From Synergistaceae bacterium UBA1037 (GTDB lineage Bacteria; Synergistota; Synergistia; Synergistales; Synergistaceae): DNA of 25,372 nucleotides. How positions within the stretch are numbered: position 1 is the first letter of the stretch; each line of letters opens with the position of its first letter. The position numbers and the translations under genes are program-made. The notes beneath the pieces were generated by a model. It made no database searches. It was not told where the DNA came from and saw only the letters and a program-made list of their open reading frames with translations. Shown here one piece after another: positions 6,113-13,528 of this stretch. The DNA is taken from assembly GCA_002316795.1 (NCBI GenBank), contig DCEE01000049.1:15437-40808 (forward strand). The letters are read 5' to 3'.

Positions 6113-8542
6113 TTAGACTCCGCGGACCTCTCCGCCAAACTTCTTTGACATCTTCTTCATCATCTGCTTCGTTATCATGTCTATCTTTTCAGATGTCAGG
6201 GTACCTTCGTCAGAACCTATCCTTGTGCGGAACGATACTGATTTCTTCCCTTCTCCTGCCTGCGGGCCGCGATATTCGTCGACAAACCGCACTTCTTTCA
6301 CCAGTTCGACCTTGACGGCTGTTTCGTAGATATCCGCCCATGTTACTTTTTCATCGAAAACTACCGAAAGGTCGAAATCTACGCACGGATATTCCGGAAG
6401 CCGCGAATACCTGTTCTGTCTTGATGCCAGCGGGACGAGACTTTCAACGTCGATCTCTGATATGACCGTCATGCTTCTCTTTATTCCGGCCTTGCGGGCA
6501 GATTTAAGCGAAAGAAGGCCTATGCAGCCTATCGGCTCGCCTTTATAAGTAACATTGAGCCAAAGCTTGTCGTCAGCCCACAGAGGCTTGCTTACCCTGG
6601 CAAAACCGAGAGGCTCCATATGGACCGCCCTGTGCATGTGTTCCAGTACACCTTTTGCCTCCCTGAAGAGAAGCCTGGGATCTGTTCCCACAAAGGCTCC
6701 GCCGAGATGCCTCGCTATCCCCGGAAGCTTCTCTGACGGATCGTTGATGCTGTGGTAGTCCTTATCGGCAAAGACCTGTGTAAGCTCAAAAATACGGAAA
6801 CTTTCAAAATACCTGAGGTTCGTGAATACAGCCTTTATCATGCCCGGCACAAGAGTTGAACGAAGCCTGCTCTCATCGGGAGAGGGAGGTGTACTGAGAC
6901 AGAGCATCTCTTCGGTATCAGCACATGATGCCTCAATATATTCGTCCTCTATCCAGGGATAGGTAAAGATCTCCTGCATGCCGCACCTGAATGCAAGGTA
7001 TTCCCTGACCGCTCTCTCCATGTCGGCATTTCTCTGGTTTACCGGCTTTTCGAGAATGACCTTTGGAGGGATGAAATCAAAATTTTCGTAACCCATCAGC
7101 CTTGCGACCTCTTCAAGTATGTCGTCCGGAAGCGAGATGTCACCCGTAGACCTCCATGAGGGGGCCGTTACGTGGAGCATTCCGTCCTTCTCCTCTGTTT
7201 TGAAACCGAGGTTGTCCAGTATCCTTATAACTTCTTCCGCAGTCAGTTCCTTGCCGAGCCTTCTTGAAAGGAAGGAGAGCGGTACTTCAACTTCCGAGTT
7301 TTTAAGGGGCAGCGGATAAGAATCGACGAATCCAGCTATCTCCGAATCAGGGAAATATTCTTTGAACATATTCAAAGCTACTGATATAGCGCCATCAACA
7401 CGCTGGGGTTCAACGCTCTTTTCAAAACGGGAGGAGGCTTCGGTCCGGATGTCAAATCTCTGAGCGGTACGCCTTACTCCCATTGCTGTAAAGTTGGCTA
7501 TCTCCAGTATTATTTCAGTGGTATCTTCGAGGATCGAGTCCAGTTTACCTCCCATTATGCCTGCAAGGGCAACCGGATTTTTCTCATCGGCGATGACAAG
7601 GTCGGAGGTCGTCAGGTCGAGGGTCTCTCCGTCAAGCAGTTCGAGTTTCTCTCCTGCTTTTGCGGTCCTGATATGGATATTGCCCTTGATATGATTTTTG
7701 TCAAATCCGTGCGTAGGCTGTCCTGTGGCCAACATCACATAGTTCGTTATGTCAACAGGAAGGTTGATCGGTCTCATACCAACGCGCCAGATCATGCTTT
7801 TGAGTTCGAATGGGGACGGGACATTTTTGATCTTTTTGAATGTGACCGCCGCATAGCGGGGACACCTTTCAGGATCTTCTATAACTATCCCCAGATCGCC
7901 GAACTTCTCCGGCATGCCTCCGATTTCAAGGGGTTTGAGTTTTCGGTCGTAAATTGCGGCGAGTTCACGGGCCATGCCATAGTGTCCCCAAAGGTCGGGC
8001 CTGTTTGTCAGTGACTTGTTGTCTATCTCAAGTATGATGTCATTCAGCCCCAGAGCCTCCGCGACGGGACTTCCGGGTCCGGCGTCAAGAAAGGTAATGT
8101 CCATGATCTCCGCTTCGCGGAATGTCGGGAAGAGTTCTCCCAGGCCTATCTCTCCTGAGGAGCATATCATCCCGTAACTCATAATTCCCCTGAGCTTGGC
8201 CGGTTTTATCTCGACGGGATCGCCCACCCCGTGCCAGCGCACCATCGCACCAGGTTTTGCTACTACGGTAAGCTGTCCGGGTGCCAGGTTGATGCCTCCG
8301 CACACTATCGTGCTCGGCGCCATGTCCCCGACATCCACCGTGCATATCCTAAGCTTGTCAGCATCGGGGTGCGGTTCCACCGTAATTATCTTTCCAACGA
8401 CAAGCCCTGCGAGGCTCTCCGAAAGGTCGGCCGCGTCCTCGACTTCAACGGTGCACATCGTAAGGTCGTAGGAGAGTTTCTCCATCGTGAGATCTTCGGG
8501 AAGGTCGACATATTTTTTTATCCAGTTTAGTGAAAGTTTCAT
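6113..8542 (-). CDS. pheT: Phenylalanyl-tRNA synthetase beta subunit
   Basis: The beta chain of the heterotetrameric PheRS, which charges tRNA-Phe and edits Tyr-tRNA-Phe. At 809 residues it has the full bacterial domain set. An EMAP/tRNA-binding OB fold lies near 40-150, and the B3/B4 editing domain near 210-390 (PINLPVDITNYVMLATGQPT is typical). The B5 domain is near 405-475 and a catalytic-like core follows (SRLRSTLVPGM). The C-terminal FDX-ACB anticodon-binding domain occupies about 712-809 (YPCVDFDLSVVFDE). The ATG has GGAG 9 bases upstream, and that site overlaps the pheS stop codon, so the two subunits are probably translated together. Confidence 0.98.
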   Translation of the reverse strand: MKLSLNWIKKYVDLPEDLTMEKLSYDLTMCTVEVEDAADLSESLAGLVVGKIITVEPHPDADKLRICTVDVGDMAPSTIVCGGINLAPGQLTVVAKPGAMVRWHGVGDPVEIKPAKLRGIMSYGMICSSGEIGLGELFPTFREAEIMDITFLDAGPGSPVAEALGLNDIILEIDNKSLTNRPDLWGHYGMARELAAIYDRKLKPLEIGGMPEKFGDLGIVIEDPERCPRYAAVTFKKIKNVPSPFELKSMIWRVGMRPINLPVDITNYVMLATGQPTHGFDKNHIKGNIHIRTAKAGEKLELLDGETLDLTTSDLVIADEKNPVALAGIMGGKLDSILEDTTEIILEIANFTAMGVRRTAQRFDIRTEASSRFEKSVEPQRVDGAISVALNMFKEYFPDSEIAGFVDSYPLPLKNSEVEVPLSFLSRRLGKELTAEEVIRILDNLGFKTEEKDGMLHVTAPSWRSTGDISLPDDILEEVARLMGYENFDFIPPKVILEKPVNQRNADMERAVREYLAFRCGMQEIFTYPWIEDEYIEASCADTEEMLCLSTPPSPDESRLRSTLVPGMIKAVFTNLRYFESFRIFELTQVFADKDYHSINDPSEKLPGIARHLGGAFVGTDPRLLFREAKGVLEHMHRAVHMEPLGFARVSKPLWADDKLWLNVTYKGEPIGCIGLLSLKSARKAGIKRSMTVISEIDVESLVPLASRQNRYSRLPEYPCVDFDLSVVFDEKVTWADIYETAVKVELVKEVRFVDEYRGPQAGEGKKSVSFRTRIGSDEGTLTSEKIDMITKQMMKKMSKKFGGEVRGV

Positions 8543-8554
8543 CTTATTTATCTC

Positions 8555-9643
8555 CTATTTGAACTGATCGAGGAAGCGAAGGTCGGCGCTGTGGAAGAGG
8601 CGCACGTCGTCCACACCGTATCTCATCATTACGAGCCTGTCCAACCCTATGTTGATGTAAAAGCCGGACCAGACAGCCGGATCCAGGCCCGCAGCCTTCA
8701 GGACGTTCGGGTGCGGAGTGCCCCCCGGCATTACCTCGATCCACCCTACGTGCTTGCAGACTTTGCAGCCCTCTCCGCCGCATACGAGACAGCGCATATC
8801 TATTTCAAAACCAGGTTCAACAAAGGGGAAGAAGCCGACCCTCATCCTGACCTCAACGTCTCTGCCGAATATCTTGTCAAGGATAGTTTTGACAAGCACC
8901 TTGCCGGAAGCGAATGAGAAATCTTTGTCTACTATCAGAGCCTCATATTGGAAGAAGGCCCTTTCATGTCTTGCGTCGGTCGTTTCGTTCCTGTATACCC
9001 TTCCCGGATATACAAAGCGGGCAGGAGCCCCGTGTTCCTGCAGGTAGCGTACGCTGGCTCCCGTCAGGTGCGGCCTGAGGCATAGGCGCCTGGCGCCCCT
9101 CTCCTCGTCGTGCCCCTTCAGCCAGTATGTGTCCATGCTCTCACGGGCGGGGTGTTCGGGTGCAAAATTGAGGTTGTCAAAGGCATAAAGCTCACTGGTT
9201 ATCTCAGGTTCCGAAAAGACCTCAAAACCCAGTGAGCGGAATGCGTCATTCAGGTCATAGCACATCTGTGTAATAGGATGAAGACCCCCGGCTGTAAAAT
9301 TTACGCCGGGAAGCGTTATGTCCGCTTCACCCTCGAAACATGAGGCGCAGTTTATAAGTTCTTCGTTCCTCTGTTCGATCGCCTGGGTCAGTATCTCTTT
9401 GACCTCATTTGCCGCCTGTCCGAGAACTTTCCTCAGCTCAGGCGCAGCCTGCCCGACGCTTTTTAAGACCTCGGTCACTTCGCCCTTGCGTCCCAACAGG
9501 TTGGCCCGCACTGTCTGGAGATCCTGAGGCAGTGATGTCTCGGATATCTTATCCATACCTGCTTTCCTGAGCTTATCAAGCTTCTCAAGAAGTCCGGACT
9601 CAGCCAGCTTTTGCATTCCCTCTTCCTTCAGTTCCTCAAACAC
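8555..9643 (-). CDS. pheS: Phenylalanyl-tRNA synthetase alpha subunit
   Basis: The catalytic chain of PheRS, forming an alpha2-beta2 enzyme with PheT. It has an N-terminal tRNA-binding coiled coil (about 1-90) and a class II core with LNFAPEHPARESMDTYW, the motif-2 region PGRVYRNETTDARHERAFFQ, and the C-terminal GLDRLVMMRYG motif 3. A CX2CX4CX2C cluster (CLVCGGEGCKVC) sits between motifs 2 and 3, as in many bacterial PheS proteins, and may bind zinc. The start is GTG at 9643, preceded by a G-rich ribosome binding site. The gene follows ktrA after 52 bases without a clear terminator. No T-box motif was seen upstream. Confidence 0.98.
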   Translation of the reverse strand: MFEELKEEGMQKLAESGLLEKLDKLRKAGMDKISETSLPQDLQTVRANLLGRKGEVTEVLKSVGQAAPELRKVLGQAANEVKEILTQAIEQRNEELINCASCFEGEADITLPGVNFTAGGLHPITQMCYDLNDAFRSLGFEVFSEPEITSELYAFDNLNFAPEHPARESMDTYWLKGHDEERGARRLCLRPHLTGASVRYLQEHGAPARFVYPGRVYRNETTDARHERAFFQYEALIVDKDFSFASGKVLVKTILDKIFGRDVEVRMRVGFFPFVEPGFEIDMRCLVCGGEGCKVCKHVGWIEVMPGGTPHPNVLKAAGLDPAVWSGFYINIGLDRLVMMRYGVDDVRLFHSADLRFLDQFK

Positions 9644-9695
9644 TTTCTTATTCCCCCATTGTATGCAGCTTTAAAGGATCCGGCATGTGCAATGA

Positions 9696-10373
9696 TCATA
9701 TCCCGTCCAAACTGCTTTTATTCAGTAGTCTGTCCATGTCCGACCTGTGCCCCATTACCCAAATACCGTCTGTTTCCAGGAAAGCCCTGGTCGGAGAAGG
9801 TGATTCCTGTTTGCCTTCATGTTCGATCAGTATCACGATAACTTTATAGCGCTGTGAAAATTTCAGCTCTGCGATCGTTCTCCCTATCATCTCGGGGAGC
9901 GGCCTCATCTTTCCGAAGCAGAAATCGCCTCCGTCTATCTTGGAAAATCCTGAGTACCATGGATAGACAAGATTTTCTGCTATTTTATGCCCCATATCCC
10001 ACTCAGGAAATACTATCCTGTGAGCACCCACTCTGGCAAGTATCTTTGCGTGAAGCGCGGTGTTTGCTCTTGCCACTACGAGCGGGACCTGCAGGTCGAC
10101 GAGGATGGATGTGCACAGTACGCTGTTCTCGAGACTCGAACCGATCGTTACTATGGCGATGTCTACCTCTTTCGCGCCGATCTTTGTCAGTGCGCTCTCG
10201 TCTGTTACATCAAGCTGCGCCGCCACATCGATCTTGTCAGACATCTCGGATACAGGTCCGGCCAGCTGATCAACGCCTATGACACTCTGCCCCAGCCCTA
10301 CCAGCTTTTCGCACAGTGAACTCCCGAAACGTCCCAGTCCGACTATAAGAAAGCTCTTTTTCTCTTTGCTCAT
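9696..10373 (-). CDS. ktrA: KtrA/TrkA-type potassium uptake regulatory subunit
   Basis: The cytosolic gating ring of a Ktr/Trk potassium channel-transporter, sensing ATP/ADP or NAD(H). The 225 residues form one RCK unit: an N-terminal Rossmann domain (about 1-130) with VGLGRFGSSL and the acidic end of strand 2 in VIGVDQ, then an RCK_C domain (about 140-220). A single RCK unit is the KtrA arrangement; TrkA has two. The ATG has GAGGAGG about 7 bases upstream. The gene begins 24 bases after the ktrB stop, so the two are almost certainly co-expressed. Confidence 0.93.
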   Translation of the reverse strand: MSKEKKSFLIVGLGRFGSSLCEKLVGLGQSVIGVDQLAGPVSEMSDKIDVAAQLDVTDESALTKIGAKEVDIAIVTIGSSLENSVLCTSILVDLQVPLVVARANTALHAKILARVGAHRIVFPEWDMGHKIAENLVYPWYSGFSKIDGGDFCFGKMRPLPEMIGRTIAELKFSQRYKVIVILIEHEGKQESPSPTRAFLETDGIWVMGHRSDMDRLLNKSSLDGI

Positions 10374-10397
10374 CTTTTTCCCTCCTCAGAAGGAACT

Positions 10398-11723
10398 TTA
10401 TCCAATGGGGATGTTTACCTCAGTGTAGCGTATCTCCACTTTTTTTTCCTCTCTGATCAGTGTGGCAAAGAAAGAAAGTATACCCACCCTGCCCCAGAAC
10501 ATGAGGACCACGAGTACCATTTTACCAGCAACCGAGAGTTCCGGTGTAATGCCGAGGCTGAGTCCTACCGTACCTATTGCCGATACAGCTTCAAAGAGCA
10601 GTTCTTCAAACGGGAAGTCTTCGGTCATAGAAAGGATCACCGCGCCGACAAAGAAAGTAAGAACGTACAAAAATGCAAGAGCAAGAGCCCTTCTCACTGT
10701 CGAATAGCCGACCTTCCTGTGCCAGAAAACATTTTCATCTCTTCCGAGTATTTCGTTCCAAGCGGATACGGCAAGCACTCCAAGCGTGGTCGTCTTGATG
10801 CCGCCTCCCGTTGATGCCGGAGAAGCCCCTATCACCATCAGTGCTATCATCAGCACCTTGCCCAGTCCGGAAAATGAATACGGTTTGATCGTATCGAAAC
10901 CGGCAGTCCTAGTGGTAACGCTTGCAAAGAAAGCGTTCAGTACCTTCGCCCGGTCCGGGAGCCCGGCAAAGCCGCGATCCCACTCTGAAACCATGAACAT
11001 CAGCGCCCCAGCAGTTATCAGCCAGAAAGTAATAAATAGAACAAGTCTGGAATAATGCGATATTCTCCCTTTATTCTTAATTGCTTCAAGGCAGTTCATA
11101 AAAACGGGGAATCCGATACCTCCCAGTATTATGAGCACCATCACTGCCGATGGCACTATGACGGAAAGAGAAAAGTCGTTGAGTCCTCCCGGGACCGTTG
11201 AAAAACCGGCGTTGCAGAATGCGCTCACAGAATGGAAAACTGCATTATAGGCAGATCTCCCTGCAGGCAGCCCATGACGGGCAAATCCCCAGTAAAGGAC
11301 GACTGCTCCCACAAATTCCGAAGCAAAGGTGAATTTTGCGACAGCTTTGAGAAGCCTGACAGCTCCGCTCACTCCCTCAAGACCGAAACCTCCCAGGAAG
11401 AAGATCCTGCTCTTGATGCCCATCCTTCTGCCTACCGCGATCCCAAGCATCATAACGGCAGTCATGAAGCCAAGACCTCCTGTCTGGATGAGCGCAAGCA
11501 ATATAAGCTGCGATGCCATGCCCATCTGTGTGGCCGGATCAACAGTAGCGAGGCCGGTCACGCATACCGCAGACGCAGACATGAAAAGGGCGTCGGCTAT
11601 CCCTATAGGCATGTTGCAGAGATACCTGCCGGAAGACCATAGCATAAGGGCTCCTGCCAGTATGACCAGCAGGAACCCTAAAACTATCACTTGCTCAACT
11701 TTATAGGAAGTATGTACCTTCAA
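10398..11723 (-). CDS. ktrB: KtrB/TrkH-type potassium channel-transporter subunit
   Basis: The membrane pore of a K+ (possibly Na+-coupled) uptake system partnered by KtrA. The 441 residues contain four membrane-pore-membrane repeats, and each pore loop carries its filter glycine: SAVCVTGL, SAFCNAGF, TTRTAGFD and SAIGTVGL. Length and glycine pattern fit KtrB rather than the longer TrkH. The start codon is TTG at 11723 with only a weak ribosome binding site. No better start is upstream, and the N-terminus fits the family. The gene begins 19 bases after the rplT stop, so it may be read through from the infC operon. Confidence 0.95.
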   Translation of the reverse strand: MKVHTSYKVEQVIVLGFLLVILAGALMLWSSGRYLCNMPIGIADALFMSASAVCVTGLATVDPATQMGMASQLILLALIQTGGLGFMTAVMMLGIAVGRRMGIKSRIFFLGGFGLEGVSGAVRLLKAVAKFTFASEFVGAVVLYWGFARHGLPAGRSAYNAVFHSVSAFCNAGFSTVPGGLNDFSLSVIVPSAVMVLIILGGIGFPVFMNCLEAIKNKGRISHYSRLVLFITFWLITAGALMFMVSEWDRGFAGLPDRAKVLNAFFASVTTRTAGFDTIKPYSFSGLGKVLMIALMVIGASPASTGGGIKTTTLGVLAVSAWNEILGRDENVFWHRKVGYSTVRRALALAFLYVLTFFVGAVILSMTEDFPFEELLFEAVSAIGTVGLSLGITPELSVAGKMVLVVLMFWGRVGILSFFATLIREEKKVEIRYTEVNIPIG

Positions 11724-11742
11724 TTTACCGCACTGCGGAAAC

Positions 11743-12099
11743 TTATGATTTCAGTGCTGACTGGGCCTTTTCAACAAGTTTCGAGAATGCAGGCATGTCG
11801 TTCACCGCAAGGTCAGCAAGCATCTTGCGGTTGATGTTGATCTCAGCCTTCTTCAGTCCGTTGATAAGCGCACTGTAGGCAATACCGTTCGCACGGGCAG
11901 CTGCGTTTATACGCATGATCCAGAGCTTCCTGAAATCACGCTTTTTGAGCTTACGCCCGGAAAAAGCGCTTGTAAGAGCATGCAGATAAGCTTCACGTGC
12001 CCTGCGGTATACGTTCTTTTTGCGTCCCCAGAATCCCTTTGTGATGCTGTATAGTTTTTTAAGTTTATTGCGGCTTGCGCTTGATCCCTTTACTCGCAT
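11743..12099 (-). CDS. rplT: Ribosomal protein L20
   Basis: A primary 23S rRNA-binding protein needed for early 50S assembly. The 118 residues match the family length, with the long basic N-terminal helix (KLYSITKGFWGRKKNVYRRA) and the globular C-terminal domain (LWIMRINAAARANGIAYSAL). In E. coli and Bacillus L20 represses its own operon, so it is the likely regulator of the leader structures upstream of infC and rpmI. The ATG has GGAG 9 bases upstream. Confidence 0.98.
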   Translation of the reverse strand: MRVKGSSASRNKLKKLYSITKGFWGRKKNVYRRAREAYLHALTSAFSGRKLKKRDFRKLWIMRINAAARANGIAYSALINGLKKAEININRKMLADLAVNDMPAFSKLVEKAQSALKS

Positions 12100-12145
12100 T
12101 GAATGTCACTCCTCAGTATTATTTCTCGTTAAAAGAGCCCCGGCC

Positions 12146-12343
12146 TCATGCGTAGGGCATAACTTTCTTTATGTGAGCCTCTACCGCTGCCGGCAGGATA
12201 CCCTTTTTCCTAAGTGAACGGAGCCGTTTTGAGTTCTTTGAAGAAAGAAGGTGTGAACGGCCGCTCTTCTTGAAGGTGACCTTGCCTGTACCGCTGATCT
12301 TAAAGCGCTTTTTTGTTGCGGAGTGGGTCTTCATCTTGGGCAT
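12146..12343 (-). CDS. rpmI: Ribosomal protein L35
   Basis: A small basic 50S protein of 65 residues beginning MPKMKTHSATKKRFKISGTG, typical of L35. It lies between infC and rplT in the order conserved across bacteria. GGAGG sits 9 bases before the ATG. A nearby out-of-frame ATG 5 bases further upstream would give no useful product. Confidence 0.98.
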   Translation of the reverse strand: MPKMKTHSATKKRFKISGTGKVTFKKSGRSHLLSSKNSKRLRSLRKKGILPAAVEAHIKKVMPYA

Positions 12344-12370
12344 TGCATAGTTCCTCCTCTTGCTTTTATA

Positions 12371-12385
12371 TCTCTGTGACAGAGA
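12371..12385 (-). promoter_or_regulatory. Hairpin in the infC-rpmI spacer
   Basis: TCTCTG pairs perfectly with CAGAGA around a 3-base loop, about 30 bases upstream of the rpmI start in a 95-base spacer. In E. coli, L20 represses rpmI translation through structures in and before this spacer. A comparable role here is inference. No T-tract follows on the minus strand, so it is not a terminator. Confidence 0.4.
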
Positions 12386-12438
12386 CGATCACGTATTGTT
12401 ATTTACTGCTGCTTTCGGGCGCTGCCGGATAAATAAGC

Positions 12439-13098
12439 TTACTCGCCCTCAGTTGTTGCCTTAGGCTGCTTTTCCTCTTTTTTAGGGGCAGCTTCCGCTT
12501 TCTTAGGCGCGGATTCTTTCTTTGCCGGCTTATCCGCTGCGTTTTCCTTCGGAGCCGAAGGCTTCTTGACGGGTTCTGCCTGGACGGCAGGAGCTATCAT
12601 TATTCTCATGTAAGCGCCTTCCATCCTCGGTTCCATCTCCATCTTCCCAAAGTCGGATATCGCATTCATGACCTTGTTAAGTACTTCTCTGCCGCGGTCA
12701 AGAAATGCCATTTCTCTTCCCCTGAAGAAGACAGAGACCTTAACACGATGACCGGCCAGAAGGAAGGTCTTTATCGCCTTTACCTTGAAATCATAGTCAT
12801 GCTGGTCGATCTTGGGGCGCATCTTGATCTCTTTTACTACCTGATTTTTCTGTTTCTTGCGGGCATCCTTGTCGCGCTTCTGCTGCTGGAAACGATACTT
12901 TCCGTAATCCATTATCCTGCACACCGGCGGGGTCGCCTGGGGAGCTACCTCCACCAGGTCAAGTTCAGCCGCTTCAGCCATTGCGAGTGCTTCTTTCGTG
13001 CTTATTATGCCGCGCTTGGCGTTTTCTTCGTCGATGAGAAGAATTTCAGTTGCCCGAATGTCGGAATTCACGCGGGGCTCGTCGTCCCTGTTTGCTAT
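12439..13098 (-). CDS. infC: Translation initiation factor IF-3 (AUA start, Lys/Ala-rich tail)
   Basis: IF-3 binds the 30S subunit, prevents early 50S joining and proofreads the start codon. Upstream of an internal in-frame GTG at 13071, the frame continues for nine codons to an ATA at 13096-13098, with GGAGG 9 bases before it. These codons read ANRDDEPR and lead into VNSDIRA, the expected IF-3 N-terminus, so I take the ATA as the start (219 residues). Rare start codons on infC are known (AUU in E. coli) and allow IF-3 to repress itself. The N and C domains end near residue 177. A further tail of about 42 residues rich in Lys, Ala, Pro and Glu is unusual and probably disordered. Confidence 0.95.
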   Translation of the reverse strand: MANRDDEPRVNSDIRATEILLIDEENAKRGIISTKEALAMAEAAELDLVEVAPQATPPVCRIMDYGKYRFQQQKRDKDARKKQKNQVVKEIKMRPKIDQHDYDFKVKAIKTFLLAGHRVKVSVFFRGREMAFLDRGREVLNKVMNAISDFGKMEMEPRMEGAYMRIMIAPAVQAEPVKKPSAPKENAADKPAKKESAPKKAEAAPKKEEKQPKATTEGE

Positions 13099-13130
13099 GG
13101 CGTTACACCTCCTGAGTTAATATATTGCTC

Positions 13131-13167
13131 AAATTAAAATGAGCCCGGCACAGAACGCGCCAAGCCC
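13131..13167 (-). terminator. Attenuator-like hairpin in the infC leader
   Basis: On the minus strand GGGCTTGGC (13167-13159) pairs with GCCGGGCTC (13149-13141) through nine pairs including three G-U wobbles, followed by ATTTTAATTT. It lies between the predicted promoter and the infC ribosome binding site, where a terminator would act as an attenuator. In Bacillus the infC-rpmI-rplT leader is controlled this way by L20. Confidence 0.55.
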
Positions 13168-13262
13168 ATTGGAAATCTCTTCCCGGGTAGACCTGACAAC
13201 TTGCAGCGTCGGCAGGCGAGAGGCGCACCCTCTGCTTGTAAACCCGTTGATATAAATCAACC
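13168..13262 (-). promoter_or_regulatory. infC operon structured leader (possible L20 or similar control)
   Basis: The leader begins at or near the predicted start of transcription with a hairpin, GTTGAT-TTAT-ATCAAC (13261-13246). AGAGG-GTGCG-CCTCT and further GC-rich self-complementary stretches follow before the attenuator-like hairpin. Such length and structure ahead of infC fit an autoregulatory ribosomal-protein leader. I could not match it to a specific described L20 leader class. Confidence 0.45.
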
Positions 13263-13267
13263 TGTGT

Positions 13268-13296
13268 ATGCTAGCACATATTCCTGCTTTTCGCAA
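13268..13296 (-). promoter_or_regulatory. Promoter for the infC operon
   Basis: On the minus strand TTGCGA (13296-13291) is followed after exactly 17 bases by TAGCAT (13273-13268), preceded by a TGC extension. Each hexamer matches consensus at 4 of 6 positions. The predicted start of transcription is near 13261, giving a leader of about 160 bases to the AUA codon. Confidence 0.55.
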
Positions 13297-13528
13297 CAGT
13301 AACGATTTTTTAACGCCTTTTAACAGCTCCAAAGAAATATACTTCATGATGAAAATTGCGGATATAACTTTACTCTGTGCTTTGTATAGCCCGTTATTGT
13401 CACTATTTGATTATAATAGCAATCGACCTTATGTGTACAGCAGAAAGCAGATGACTTTCGGCCCGCTGTCTCAATATCGCATAGTGGCGGGCATGCACAC
13501 TTAATAAGGAAAAAGGAGAAAATATCAC
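13297..13528. other. Intergenic region upstream of the metallophosphoesterase
   Basis: No credible gene. The stretch is AT-rich and contains TATAAT at 13412-13417 on the plus strand without a good -35 partner. A later inverted repeat pairs GCCCGC with GCGGGC (about 13462-13493). GGAG lies 9-10 bases before the ATG at 13529. A long leader for the downstream gene is possible but the promoter is uncertain. Confidence 0.4.

Noticed and set aside
9644..9695. T-box or separate promoter before pheS
   Set aside because: The spacer is only 52 bases, has no T-box motif, and the possible -35/-10 pairs have the wrong spacing.
13268..13504. Small plus-strand gene before the metallophosphoesterase
   Set aside because: No ribosome binding site, no recognisable protein pattern, and it overlaps the infC promoter.
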